Source: Rhizobium sp. Leaf306
GTDB lineage: Bacteria; Pseudomonadota; Alphaproteobacteria; Rhizobiales; Rhizobiaceae
Direction: 5' to 3'
DNA length: 64,000 bases
Assembly (NCBI RefSeq): GCF_001423425.1
Contig: NZ_LMNX01000003.1
Coordinates: 365,910-429,909 of the forward strand
Position 1 is the first letter of the stretch; each line of letters starts with the position of its first letter. The position numbers and the translations under genes are program-made. Below are positions 42,489 through 51,392 of the stretch, one piece after another. A model generated the notes under the pieces. The model saw only the letters and a list, made by a program, of their open reading frames with translations. It ran no database searches and was not told the DNA's origin.

Positions 42489-43630
42489 GCCGGCACCTGT
42501 TCGTGAACGGTGATCTCGCGGCGCTTCTCGTCGGACCCGAAAAGATGGACGCCTTCCTTTGAAAACGCCAACCGAACATTTCCATCCGCATCCGCGCCAA
42601 GATCGTCACCGACCCGCTGCCGCATGACGATAGAAATGGATGGGTCGCAGATGAGATTGAAGGTGACGAAACGGTCGGCACCCTGCGTTTCAGTCCGCAC
42701 GAGGCTTGCCTCGATGCCATCAGCTGCGGGAAAAACGTCTTCGGCGCGGATGCCGAGTGTCGCAGGTCCCGGCCATGCATTTCGTGCGGTGATGCCAAGC
42801 TTTTGTCCAAACAGAACGATCTCTCCGGATGCGTCCAGCTCGACGGGCAGGAGATTGATCGATGGCGATCCGATGAAACGCGCCACGGTCAAGGTCGATG
42901 GGCGCCGGTAAAGTTCATCCGGCGTGCCGAGCTGCTCGATGCGACCTTCCGACATCAGGGCGATGCGGTCCGACATGGTCATCGCTTCGATCTGGTCATG
43001 GGTGACATAGATGAAGGTGGCGCCAAGGCGGCTGTGCAGGTTGGTGAGTTCGCCCCGCATATGAGCCCGCAATTTTGCGTCGAGGTTGGACAGCGGCTCA
43101 TCCATCAGGAATGCAGAGGGCGAACGGACCAGGGCGCGGGCAAGCGCCACGCGCTGGCGCTGTCCGCCCGAAAGCTGTGCCGGCCTGCGATCGAGCAGGT
43201 GGCCGATCTGCAGCACGTCGGCTGCTTCTTTCACCGAAGCGTCGATCTCGCGGAGCGTTTCGGCATTCGCGATCATGCGCCCGATCAGCGGCAACCTCGA
43301 CCAGACCGAAAGGCGGCGCATGCGCAGCGGCGTCGCGATATTGTCGCGCACGGTCATATGAGGATAGAGCGCGTAGGACTGGAAGACCATCGCCAGATTG
43401 CGGTCGGACGGATCCACATCGGTGACGTCGCGGCTGCCGATCGACACCGTTCCGCGATCCGCGGTCTCAAGGCCTGCGATGATCCGGAGCAACGTGGATT
43501 TGCCGCAGCCGGACATGCCCACGAGCGATAGAAACTCGCCAGGACGGATGGATAGGTCGATGCCCTTCAGGACGTCGTCGGCCCCGAAGCCTTTCCCGAT
43601 GCCGGCAATGTTAAGCGATTGAGGCTGCAT
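42485..43630 (-). CDS. ABC transporter ATP-binding protein (UgpC/MalK type)
   Basis: 381 residues from ATG 43630 with AAAAGGAGCT upstream. Walker A G-M-S-G-C-G-K-S-T at 38-46, signature 'LSGGQRQRVALARAL', Walker B 'AFLMDEPLSNLDAKLR', H-loop 'VTHDQIEAMTMSDRI', and a C-terminal OB/TOBE domain ('LGIRAEDVF'). An insertion of about 20 residues between Walker A and the signature ('SVWSRLPLIGRMIANAE') is longer than in standard MalK. First gene of the operon, an order (ATPase, two permeases, SBP, phosphodiesterase) opposite to most Ugp operons. Confidence 0.92.
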   Translation of the reverse strand: MQPQSLNIAGIGKGFGADDVLKGIDLSIRPGEFLSLVGMSGCGKSTLLRIIAGLETADRGTVSIGSRDVTDVDPSDRNLAMVFQSYALYPHMTVRDNIATPLRMRRLSVWSRLPLIGRMIANAETLREIDASVKEAADVLQIGHLLDRRPAQLSGGQRQRVALARALVRSPSAFLMDEPLSNLDAKLRAHMRGELTNLHSRLGATFIYVTHDQIEAMTMSDRIALMSEGRIEQLGTPDELYRRPSTLTVARFIGSPSINLLPVELDASGEIVLFGQKLGITARNAWPGPATLGIRAEDVFPAADGIEASLVRTETQGADRFVTFNLICDPSISIVMRQRVGDDLGADADGNVRLAFSKEGVHLFGSDEKRREITVHEQVPA

Positions 43631-44061
43631 TCTGAGCTCCTTTTCGAAGGGGCTATGCAGCCGCGACATGACTGTGTTGCGACAGTTTTGAGAAGGTTAT
43701 GTAACGGAGGAGGAGGGCGGGAGGTGGACTGGTGGGTGCCGGGCCTGACCCTCAGGCATCCGATCGGCGTATCGGGTAGCTCACTGAGATCCAGTAAAAA
43801 TGATGCGAGACCGACTTTCTGGCGCATGTCACTGAGAATTCGCCATGGATTTACTTACGAAATCAAGAGGGCATCGGAGGGTCACTTCTGGTGCCGCATT
43901 GCGATACTTCGGTACATGGAGAGCGCGCATTAAGGACTGTAATCGCGTGAAAGGCGAAGAAACACGCAAAATCGTTGGCGATGCCGAGCGTGTTCTGCCG
44001 GAAAGCGTGTAGATCGACAGGATCGGTGGCGGCTCTTGTCCATCAAACCCCCGTACTTCAA
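43631..44061 (-). other. 431-bp intergenic stretch between two ABC operons
   Basis: This should hold the promoter of the minus-strand operon starting at 43630 and the end of the operon whose last gene stops at 44062. The part around 43800-44010 is less GC-rich than its surroundings. The only coding signal I see is the weak 55-residue plus-strand frame listed separately. No convincing terminator or promoter motif stood out. Confidence 0.5.
43845..44012 (+). CDS. possible 55-residue basic protein
   Basis: An open frame from ATG 43845 to TAG, translating to a basic peptide with G-A-A-L-R-Y-F-G-T-W and a helical C-terminus K-G-E-E-T-R-K-I-V-G-D-A-E-R-V-L. It looks more protein-like than random, but its codons (TTA, AGA, ACA) are unlike those of neighbouring genes and no ribosome site precedes it. 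It could be the relic of a transferred gene or chance. Confidence 0.25.
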   Translation: MDLLTKSRGHRRVTSGAALRYFGTWRARIKDCNRVKGEETRKIVGDAERVLPESV

Positions 44062-45765
44062 TCACTCCAACCAAGGTAGCGTACCCTTCGGCATGCTTGA
44101 GCCAATCAATGTCGCTCCCCCGGCAAGGCTCAACACGAGGAGGGTTGAGAGAACTGCGACTGCCGCTGCGCCAGTCGAGTTTCCTTCATACTGAAGAGCA
44201 AAAATCATCACACCTATGGTTTCATTTCCCGACGACCAGAGCAGTGTCGAAAGCGTCAGCTCGTTGAGCGCCGTCATCACGACCAGAATCGCCCCGGCAG
44301 CCGCGGCCGGTAGCACGCCGGGCAAGAAGATGGACAGGATGCGGCGATTAAGACCGGCGCCGGTAATGCGAGCCGCCTCGTCCAGTGCGGGGTCGGCTGA
44401 TTGCGCGGCGGCGGCCACGGGCCGGAGCACCAGCGGCAGGAAGCGCGAGAGATAGGCGATGACGAGGATCGCCATGGTCCCGTAGAGCGACAGCCCGATC
44501 AGCGGCAGCGGCTTGAGGAACGCGAGGATCATGCCGAGCGCGACAACAGTGCCGGGAACGACCCAGGGCCCCTCGATGACGAAATCAAGCAGCCGGAGCA
44601 CAGGATTTGTACGGCGTTGAGAAAGAAAGGCCAGCGGTACGGCCACCAGCATCGAAATTGCGGCCGTGATCACGGCGAGCAGCAGCGAATTGGCAAAAGC
44701 CCTTCGCACGGTCGGATTGTCGAGCACGGCGCGGAACTGGTCGAGGCTTATCGTGTCGGGTCCGAAGGCCACCCCGATGGCCGGCAAGAGCGCAGTCATG
44801 GTCAGCGCCGCGAGCGGCACGAGCGACAGGATGAGCACCACGATCCACAGCAGGAACTCGATTACAGGCGCGCGGCGGGTAGGCACGAAGGGTGTCCCGG
44901 CCGGAAGCGGCACGGCGATGCGGGTCGTGACGATGTTGCGCAGGACGATGGCAAGCGCCGCCATGGCAGCGAGCATCAGCGCCAGTGTCGCCACTTGGCC
45001 GGCGGCGGCCGGGCCGAAGCCGTTCAGCCGTTGGTAGATCAACGTTGTCAGGACCGAGATGCGGCCCGGAATGCCAAGAAGTGCCGGCACGCCGAAATTG
45101 CCAATCGCCGCGGTGAACGCGATCAAGCTTCCAGCCAGCACCGAAGGCATGACGATGGGTAAGACGATTCCGAGGCCGATCCTGCCTGGCGAAATACCGA
45201 GGATGCGCGCGGCCTCGACAAGGTCGGCCGGCAGTGCCCGCAGCGCCGCCCGGACAGCAATGAAAACCAGCGGCATGTGTTCGATGCCCATCACAAGCGC
45301 GATCCCGCCAGTTGAATAAAGCGGGTTGGTGGAGCCCGGCGGTGGCGCAAGGCCGAGCGGTTTCAGGATCGGCGACTGCGCGCCAAAGAGTTCAATCCAG
45401 GCAAGCGCCATGGTTTGCGACGGCACGATCAGCGGGATCAGGATGAGAAAGGTCAGTGCGGCGCGGGTGCGGAGTTTCAAAAGGCTGACTGCAAAGGCGA
45501 GCGCCACGCCGATGACAGTCGACACGGCAACGGACAGAAGCGCGGTCTGCAGCGTTCCCGAGAGCGCCCTGAGTGCCGAGCGACTGGCGAGCGTGGTCAG
45601 CATCAGCCCGAGCGGCGTGCCGTCCTCGCCGGGTTGGAAGGCGGCGGAAAAGAGCCGCGCGAGCGGCCATAGCGTCGTGAAGGACACGTATAAAACGAGA
45701 AGGGAGACGAGCAGATGCTCGCCTCCCAAACGATGCGGCCGGCCCATAACGGGTCTGCGGATCAT
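44062..45765 (-). CDS. ABC transporter permease, double-length ferric/phosphonate type
   Basis: 567 residues from ATG 45765, with two BPD_transp_1 halves fused (12 helices), as in FbpB/AfuB-type iron or 2-aminoethylphosphonate importers. Two EAA-like loops are seen: 'LVEAARILGISPGRIGLGIVLP' in the first half and 'LDEAARITGAGLNRRILSIFLP' in the second. The start lies 4 bp after the SBP stop. The substrate is not decided by the permease. Confidence 0.9.
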   Translation of the reverse strand: MIRRPVMGRPHRLGGEHLLVSLLVLYVSFTTLWPLARLFSAAFQPGEDGTPLGLMLTTLASRSALRALSGTLQTALLSVAVSTVIGVALAFAVSLLKLRTRAALTFLILIPLIVPSQTMALAWIELFGAQSPILKPLGLAPPPGSTNPLYSTGGIALVMGIEHMPLVFIAVRAALRALPADLVEAARILGISPGRIGLGIVLPIVMPSVLAGSLIAFTAAIGNFGVPALLGIPGRISVLTTLIYQRLNGFGPAAAGQVATLALMLAAMAALAIVLRNIVTTRIAVPLPAGTPFVPTRRAPVIEFLLWIVVLILSLVPLAALTMTALLPAIGVAFGPDTISLDQFRAVLDNPTVRRAFANSLLLAVITAAISMLVAVPLAFLSQRRTNPVLRLLDFVIEGPWVVPGTVVALGMILAFLKPLPLIGLSLYGTMAILVIAYLSRFLPLVLRPVAAAAQSADPALDEAARITGAGLNRRILSIFLPGVLPAAAAGAILVVMTALNELTLSTLLWSSGNETIGVMIFALQYEGNSTGAAAVAVLSTLLVLSLAGGATLIGSSMPKGTLPWLE

Positions 45766-45769
45766 AGGG

Positions 45770-46747
45770 TCAACCGCCAAACAGTTCCGCGAACTTTTCC
45801 TTGGTTTCCTTGTCGGCCTTGAGCATGGCATCGCTATCGGCGGGCAGGATCTTCAGTGTGGTAAGCGCCGGGTACCCTTCCGGCTGCGCGACACCGGGCA
45901 GGATCGGGAAATAGCCCTGGGCGGCGGCCTGTACCTGGGCTGCCTTGGAGAGCTGCCAGGCGACGAAGGTCTTGGCTGCCTCGACCTGATCGGACCCCTT
46001 GAGCACGGCGACTGGCTGGGTGATCGAGCTTACACCTTCTGCGGGAAAGACGAAGTCGACGGGTGAACCCTTCTTCTTGGCGTTGAGGGCCATGTATTCG
46101 ATGATGATGCCGTAGGCCTTTTCGCCGCGCGCAACGGCTTCGACAACCGTGCCATTGCCCTGGCCGGCAACGGCGCCGGCCTCGGCCAGCTTTTCGTAAT
46201 ACGCCCAGCCGAATTCAGGCTGCTGCGTTACCGTGCCGACATGGATGACGGCCGCACCGGAATAGAGCGGGCTTGGCATGATAAGGCTCTTGGCCGCATC
46301 GGCGGCAAGCAGGTCGTTCCAGCTCTTCGGGGCGGTCTTCACGAGGTTCGTGTTGTAGATGATCCCTGTGGTGATCACCTTGGTGCCGAAAAAGGTCTTG
46401 TCGGCATCGATGAAGGCCGGGTTTATGCCCGCAACCGGAGCGTCGGTAAAGGCCAGAAGGCGGTCGTCGTTCTTCAACTGCGTCATCGCGACGGTATCAG
46501 CGATCAGGATGACGTCGGCCGGGCTGTTGCCAGCGGCATATTCAGCCTGCAGCTTGGCCATGACCTCGGTCGTGCCGGAACGGAAGAGTTCAACCTTGAT
46601 CTCTGGATGGTCGGCGTTGAACGCCTCGATGACCTTGGTCATCTGATCCTGCGGCTGCGAGGTGTAAACGGTGATCGTGTCTGCGGCCGCGGCCTGGAAG
46701 GCGAGGCCGGCAAGAATGGTTGTGGCGACGAGCGTGCGGAAGAACAT
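45770..46747 (-). CDS. ABC transporter substrate-binding protein, AfuA/FbpA/PhnS-like
   Basis: 325 residues with a signal peptide ending A-A-A-A near 22 ('FQAAAADTITVYTSQP'). The fold features 'VIEAFNADHPEIKVELFRSGTTEVMAKLQAEY', 'PADVILIADTVAM' and 'YGIIIEYMAL' are those of the iron/AfuA-type family, which also includes 2-aminoethylphosphonate and sugar-phosphate binding proteins. The double-Tyr iron site of FbpA near the C-terminus is not evident, so phosphonate or organophosphate is as likely as iron. Confidence 0.85.
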   Translation of the reverse strand: MFFRTLVATTILAGLAFQAAAADTITVYTSQPQDQMTKVIEAFNADHPEIKVELFRSGTTEVMAKLQAEYAAGNSPADVILIADTVAMTQLKNDDRLLAFTDAPVAGINPAFIDADKTFFGTKVITTGIIYNTNLVKTAPKSWNDLLAADAAKSLIMPSPLYSGAAVIHVGTVTQQPEFGWAYYEKLAEAGAVAGQGNGTVVEAVARGEKAYGIIIEYMALNAKKKGSPVDFVFPAEGVSSITQPVAVLKGSDQVEAAKTFVAWQLSKAAQVQAAAQGYFPILPGVAQPEGYPALTTLKILPADSDAMLKADKETKEKFAELFGG

Positions 46748-46837
46748 GAGAACCTCGTTGATAGGGCAGATTGTTATGAACGCGGCCCCGCCCGGGCGAT
46801 GGGGAGACGGCCACCGGTTCGGCAGGTGCTGTTTCGC

Positions 46838-47962
46838 CTAGCTCACAGAGATGACGGCAGAACGACAGGTTGACGATCGACCAGTGACACGGCCGGCCCA
46901 GGTTTGGCCTGTTCCGCCGTCGCCGATCACCCAGCCGCCCGTAAGGACGAGTTCGATCGATGTGCCGGGCGCTAACCGCTCCTCGAGCGGCAGGCTGACG
47001 ACGTCGCCGTCAATCTCAGTCGGCAGACAGTGGCTGAGGAAGACGCCGTTCTGAAAGACCTGCCCCAGGAGCTCGACCTTCAGGTGGCCGCCCTCAGGCA
47101 CGCGCTTGAAATCGGAGGCATGACAGCACAGCCAGCCATAGCCTGTCGGGGCCTCGCCCGGCATGTCGAGGAGCTGCTGGCCGAGCATGACCTTCGTTCG
47201 ACCCGCTCCGGACTCAACCACTTGGACCGGCAGCGTCCGTCCCCGACCGATGAAACGGGCAACCATGCTCGAAGACGGCTGGCGGTAAAGCTCTTCCGGC
47301 GTACCGAGCTGCTGTAGCCGGCCCCGGTCCAAGACGGCGACATGCGTCGCAACCGCCATCGCCTCGTCCTGATCATGGGTGACGAATACGAATGTGGCGC
47401 CGGTCAGACTATGGATGCGGCGGAATTCCGCGAGCATGGCCTCACGCAAGTGAGAATCGAGATTGGCAAGCGGTTCATCGAGCAGGATGAGTTGCGGTCT
47501 GGTTGCGAGCGAGCGAGCAAGCGCTACCCTTTGCCGCTGTCCACCCGACAGTTCGTGCGGTCGGCGGCCATCCAGCCCCCGAAGCCCGACGACGTCCAGA
47601 ACCTCATCGATGCGTTGGTTTCGCTCCTGAACCGTGAGCCCGGCGACTTTCAAGCCGAACTCGATATTTTTTCGTACGGTCATCGTCGGCCAGAGCGCAT
47701 ACGACTGAAAGACCATGCCAACGCGACGCTTTTCCGGTGGGACAAAGACGGCATCACCGGCGACTAACTGATCGTCGAAACGGATCTCTCCTTGATCGGG
47801 ATGCTCAAGCCCGGCGATCAGGCGCAGAAGAGTGGTCTTGCCGCAGCCTGAAGGTCCAAGCAAGGCGAGAAACGCTCCGTCGGGTATCGCGAGCGAGACG
47901 CTATCCAGCGCTGTGAACTGGTCGAAGTGCTTCGATATCGCGTTGAGGCATAGATACGGCAC
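46838..47962 (-). CDS. ABC transporter ATP-binding protein (FbpC/PotA type)
   Basis: 374 residues from GTG 47962 (GGAGGG box 8 bases before). Walker A G-P-S-G-C-G-K-T-T at 36-44, Q-loop 'MVFQSYALWPTMTV', signature 'LSGGQRQRVALARSL', Walker B 'LILLDEPLANLDSHLR', H-loop 'VTHDQDEAM', and a C-terminal TOBE_2 domain with 'GRGRTLPVQVV'. It is the first intact gene of the operon (ATPase, SBP, permease), and a start-less relic ends only 24 bp before it. Confidence 0.92.
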   Translation of the reverse strand: MPYLCLNAISKHFDQFTALDSVSLAIPDGAFLALLGPSGCGKTTLLRLIAGLEHPDQGEIRFDDQLVAGDAVFVPPEKRRVGMVFQSYALWPTMTVRKNIEFGLKVAGLTVQERNQRIDEVLDVVGLRGLDGRRPHELSGGQRQRVALARSLATRPQLILLDEPLANLDSHLREAMLAEFRRIHSLTGATFVFVTHDQDEAMAVATHVAVLDRGRLQQLGTPEELYRQPSSSMVARFIGRGRTLPVQVVESGAGRTKVMLGQQLLDMPGEAPTGYGWLCCHASDFKRVPEGGHLKVELLGQVFQNGVFLSHCLPTEIDGDVVSLPLEERLAPGTSIELVLTGGWVIGDGGTGQTWAGRVTGRSSTCRSAVISVS

Positions 47963-47986
47963 GTAATCGCCCTCCGATCGTCAAGA

Positions 47987-48175
47987 TCAGATTCCACGAA
48001 TATGTGACGTGTGGATGACGGTCAGGTGCGAGGCATAGCCAGTTCCGACTGGGTAGGGCAGTAGAACGAGGTCGATATTCTCGCTATCGAATTCGTACTG
48101 AAGGCCATCAAGCCCTTGGAAATTGCTGTGACGGACGTGCCCGATGGACGCTGAGTGCGTCGGATCGAGCGGTGC
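47987..48175 (-). pseudogene. C-terminal gene relic upstream of the ABC operon
   Basis: On the minus strand a 62-codon frame between TAG (48176) and TGA (47987) has good coding character, but no ATG, GTG or TTG in frame. Its peptide includes I-G-H-V-R-H near the start, 'GLDGLQYEFDSENIDLVLLP' and 'GTGYASHLTVIHTSHIRG' at the end. The G-H-x-x-H pattern faintly recalls the last motif of metallophosphoesterases, which would suit an importer of organophosphates, but that is speculation. It appears to be the 3' end of a gene whose 5' part was lost, with the next gene retained in operon spacing. Confidence 0.5.
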
Positions 48176-48185
48176 CTATCTGCAC

Positions 48186-48566
48186 TCAATGGATGCCTTT
48201 AGACGGTTCGGGTAATGTCGCGTCCTCTCGAATGGCCGGAATAATCGAAACCGTGCTTTCGAGCCGGTTTCTCAGTTCCTGTGAAACAAGTGGAGCCGGA
48301 CTGTTTTCGTCATCTGTCTCCTGAGTTTCTTCATCGACCCCCAGCGAGGACAGGCGATAGTCGATAGCAAGCGCGTAGATCGCTTCCAGCAGACCCCTCT
48401 CCTTGATGTCCGGGTCGGACAACGCAAACAGGGAGGCTTTGACAATGCGTTTGCTCGATGTCTTCGGGCATTCGTCTACGACATGAGCATAGAGTTCTTT
48501 GCCGGTTAGACCGTCGGCTGCGCCACTGACGAGCGCCTCGTAGACCTTGTTCAGTTTCTTGCCCAT
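48186..48566 (-). CDS. conserved-looking hypothetical protein, 126 residues
   Basis: The N-terminal half is basic and helical ('KKLNKVYEALVSGAADGLTGKELYAHV' split by short turns, then 'KTSSKRIVKASLFALSDPDIKERG'), the C-terminal half acidic and Pro-rich and probably disordered. The 'GLTGKELYAHV...CPKTSSKRIVKASLFAL' layout resembles a small winged-helix-like module. No family is recognised. It has codon use like the surroundings and starts with ATG 48566. Confidence 0.6.
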   Translation of the reverse strand: MGKKLNKVYEALVSGAADGLTGKELYAHVVDECPKTSSKRIVKASLFALSDPDIKERGLLEAIYALAIDYRLSSLGVDEETQETDDENSPAPLVSQELRNRLESTVSIIPAIREDATLPEPSKGIH

Positions 48567-49238
48567 GAGGACGATTCCTTTTTCGGATGAAAGTTCGGTT
48601 CCGATGACGACGGTGTGCGAATGTCGTTCAGGGCAAATTGATCCTGACGACTGCCCGGCCTGGTGTCAAACTGGATCGGACAGACCTCGTGTCAGGATCG
48701 CACACGGGGCAGCCATCATGGCTCTCAAGTCCATCAGGGGACGCCCGCCCAGGATTCCGCAGACGACTGCTTGGGCAAGGCCATCTTATTCCTCAAGCCG
48801 CGTCACAAAACTGAAATAGACCAGGGATAGCTGGAGACAGCATTGTCGCTTCGGCGCGTGTTGCGCTGATCGAGAGTGTTACCTGGAGACCCGGTCGTTG
48901 AGAACCCATCTCGAAGTTGTGCATGCTTTATCGGATCTATTGCGACGATTGCGGCTGAGGCCGCCGTCGCAGATTCGGTTTCGCACGATCGCAAACACGC
49001 CGACGACAGTGAAGTTTTCCAGGCACGAGCTACTCAACGCTCTCTATGCCCTTGAATACGAGGGTGTTATCGCACTCCACAATGATCACAGCTTCAGTGT
49101 GCTGAAGCCCTCTTCCGCAATCTAGCCGAGGGGGCAAGTGAGCTGCGCCGCACCGGCACGCACGCGGCTGTGTCACAGTAAATTCACACTCCGTAGACAT
49201 TTGCTTAAGAGCCGAAGGGCATTGATGCCGCTGTTTTC
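48567..49238. other. 672-bp stretch without a clear gene
   Basis: Between the hypothetical gene (minus) and the chemotaxis gene (plus) several short frames in different phases are broken by stops (for example protein-like stretches near 48718-48820 in two frames), which suggests decayed coding DNA. Only the frame at 48898 has a ribosome site. No inverted repeats with target duplications typical of an insertion sequence were found by eye. Confidence 0.4.
48898..49125 (+). CDS. possible 75-residue protein, function unknown
   Basis: Starts at TTG 48898 with GGAGA 8 bases upstream. The C-terminal half, 'TTVKFSRHELLNALYALEYEG' then 'IALHNDHSFSVLK', has helix-turn-strand character reminiscent of a small winged helix. 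The N-terminus is Leu/Arg-rich. No homologous family is recognised, and it may be a fragment. Confidence 0.4.
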   Translation: MRTHLEVVHALSDLLRRLRLRPPSQIRFRTIANTPTTVKFSRHELLNALYALEYEGVIALHNDHSFSVLKPSSAI

Positions 49239-49259
49239 TTGCCTTTGAGGTCTAAGCCT

Positions 49260-51371
49260 TTGCTCTTCGCCCATCTTCGAATCTCGCAGCGCGTCATGCT
49301 CCTGGCGGCGATGGCGCTCGTCGGTATCATCACGATCTGCGCCATCTTTATCGGTCAGCGCCACGTCGAGCACGGATATCGTGCCGCTGCAGATGCGCTT
49401 GCCGAGAGCAAAGCCGACGTTGCAAGCCTGTCGGCCAGCGTGAGCGCCAGCTACATGTTCCAGCAGGCATTCCTGCTCGAAAAAGAGATGGCCAGCACGG
49501 AAAAGTTCAAGGCAGCCGTTTCTCAAGGTCGTAGCGTGCTGGCGAGCCTTCGTCGTTCCGCCACTCCTGATCTCGCAGCCCAACTCGACCAACTGAGCAT
49601 TGGCCTGACCGCCTACGAAGCAGCGTTTGATACGCTTGTGAAGAACAATCAGGACCTTGGTCTCGATCAGGACAATGGCTTGCAGGGCGCCATGCGCTCG
49701 GCGGTTCATTCGATCGAGGGACGTCTGGACTCCGTCGACGATACCGCTATTCGCGCCAGCATGTTGATGCTGCGGCGTCATGAGAAAGACTTCATACTGC
49801 GTGGCGATGCCTCATATCTGCAAAAACACACAGAGGAGGCTGAGACATTCGCGACGCTTGTGAAGAACGCCTTCCGCCCAGGCGCGCAGCGCAGCCGGGT
49901 GCTCGATGGCCTGGAAATTTACCGATCGGCATTTCGCTTTTACGCCGAAGCCAGCATTGGGGAAGCAGAGACCCGCAAGGATGTTGCAGCTGCCTACCTT
50001 GCGTTAGAGCCGCAGGTGCAGGCTGTCAGCACAGCTTACGAAACGGAGCGCGAGACTATCCTCGTGGAAAATGAAAGAGTCGCGTCTCGCAACCTTACCG
50101 TCGTCGCCGGCCTGGTTCTGCTGGCGATCGTCGGGCTTGGTGGCGGCGTCTGGATTATCGGCCGGTCCATTACGCGGCCAGTCGCGGCGATGACCGGTGC
50201 CATGGGTAAACTCGCCGAGGGACAGACGGATCTTGCGATCCCGTCGTTTGGATCTCGCAGCGAATTCGGTGCCATGGCCGGCGCGCTGCACACGTTTCGG
50301 GAGGCGGCGATCGCCAACCGTCGTTTGGAAGAAGAAGCAGCGACCGTACGGGCCAACGCGGAAGGTGAACGCGTCCGCCTGCAACGGGAAGCAGAGACCG
50401 AGGCAAGGGCACGATTGAGCCATGCAACCGGAGGTCTCGCCGAAGGGCTGCGGCGTTTGGCAAGCGGCGATCTCGCTTTCGAACTGACCGAGCCATTTGC
50501 GCCGGACTTCGAAAATCTACGCCGCGATCTCAATGCAACAGTCGCCCAGTTGGCCGATGTCATGAGCTCGATCGCCCATGCAAGCATTTCCATCGAGGGG
50601 GGAAGCCGCGAGATCGCCTCGAGCGCTGACGATCTGTCCCGCCGTACCGAGCAGCAGGCCGCATCGCTCGAAGAGACCGCGGCAGCGCTCGAACAGATCA
50701 CTGCCAATGTCGGCAACGCGTCGCGCCGATCGCAAGACGCCCATCGTATTGCCAGCGAAACCAATGCCGCGAGTGAAAGCACAGCTGTGCTCGTTTCAAA
50801 TGCGTTGAAAGCCATGGCACGCATCGAGATCTCGTCGACCAAAATCGGCGGAATCATCGGCGTGATCGACGAGATCGCCTTCCAGACCAATCTTCTGGCT
50901 CTCAACGCCGGGGTCGAGGCGGCAAGAGCGGGGGAGGCAGGACGAGGATTTGCGGTGGTTGCCCAGGAGGTCCGCGCTCTGGCAGGACGGTCGGCGGAAG
51001 CCGCACGAGAAATCAAGCAACTGATCCAGACGTCTGACCGAGAAGTTCTAGACGGCGTTCGCTGCGTCCGTGAGACCGGCGAAGGACTGACCGAAATCAC
51101 CGGCCGCGTGGAAGCGATCACCACGCAAGTCGAAGCGATTGCCCTTTCGGCTCGCGAACAATCCGTCGGCCTCAACGAAATCAACATGGCCGTCAACATG
51201 CTCGATCACGGAACACAGCAAAATGCCGCGATGGTCGAGGAAAACAATGCGGCAAGCGCACTGCTCATGAACGAGGCGCAACGCCTACGCGGTCTTGTGG
51301 GCATGTTCCAGCTCGCGGTGGAAACGTCTTCGCGTGACACTCACGCGCGTGGGGTAGACCGCGCTGCGTGA
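49260..51371 (+). CDS. methyl-accepting chemotaxis protein
   Basis: About 703 residues from TTG 49260, chosen because GAGG lies 8 bases before; TTG 49239 would add seven residues. Layout: transmembrane helix near 12-32, a long helical periplasmic sensor (about 35-270), second helix near 275-297, a HAMP domain ('[20 protein letters not shown]'), a second HAMP-like unit ('[17 protein letters not shown]'), and the signalling domain with the hairpin tip '[40 protein letters not shown]' around 540-580. Glutamate/glutamine methylation sites are likely on both flanking helices. The signal is unknown; nutrient importers on both sides suggest small organic ligands. Confidence 0.92.
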   Translation: MLFAHLRISQRVMLLAAMALVGIITICAIFIGQRHVEHGYRAAADALAESKADVASLSASVSASYMFQQAFLLEKEMASTEKFKAAVSQGRSVLASLRRSATPDLAAQLDQLSIGLTAYEAAFDTLVKNNQDLGLDQDNGLQGAMRSAVHSIEGRLDSVDDTAIRASMLMLRRHEKDFILRGDASYLQKHTEEAETFATLVKNAFRPGAQRSRVLDGLEIYRSAFRFYAEASIGEAETRKDVAAAYLALEPQVQAVSTAYETERETILVENERVASRNLTVVAGLVLLAIVGLGGGVWIIGRSITRPVAAMTGAMGKLAEGQTDLAIPSFGSRSEFGAMAGALHTFREAAIANRRLEEEAATVRANAEGERVRLQREAETEARARLSHATGGLAEGLRRLASGDLAFELTEPFAPDFENLRRDLNATVAQLADVMSSIAHASISIEGGSREIASSADDLSRRTEQQAASLEETAAALEQITANVGNASRRSQDAHRIASETNAASESTAVLVSNALKAMARIEISSTKIGGIIGVIDEIAFQTNLLALNAGVEAARAGEAGRGFAVVAQEVRALAGRSAEAAREIKQLIQTSDREVLDGVRCVRETGEGLTEITGRVEAITTQVEAIALSAREQSVGLNEINMAVNMLDHGTQQNAAMVEENNAASALLMNEAQRLRGLVGMFQLAVETSSRDTHARGVDRAA

Positions 51372-51392
51372 TTGAAACGAGGTTCGCGGAAG

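Noticed and set aside
48567..49238. insertion sequence remnant
   Set aside because: Short protein-like frames are present but no transposase motif, terminal repeats or target duplication could be recognised by eye.
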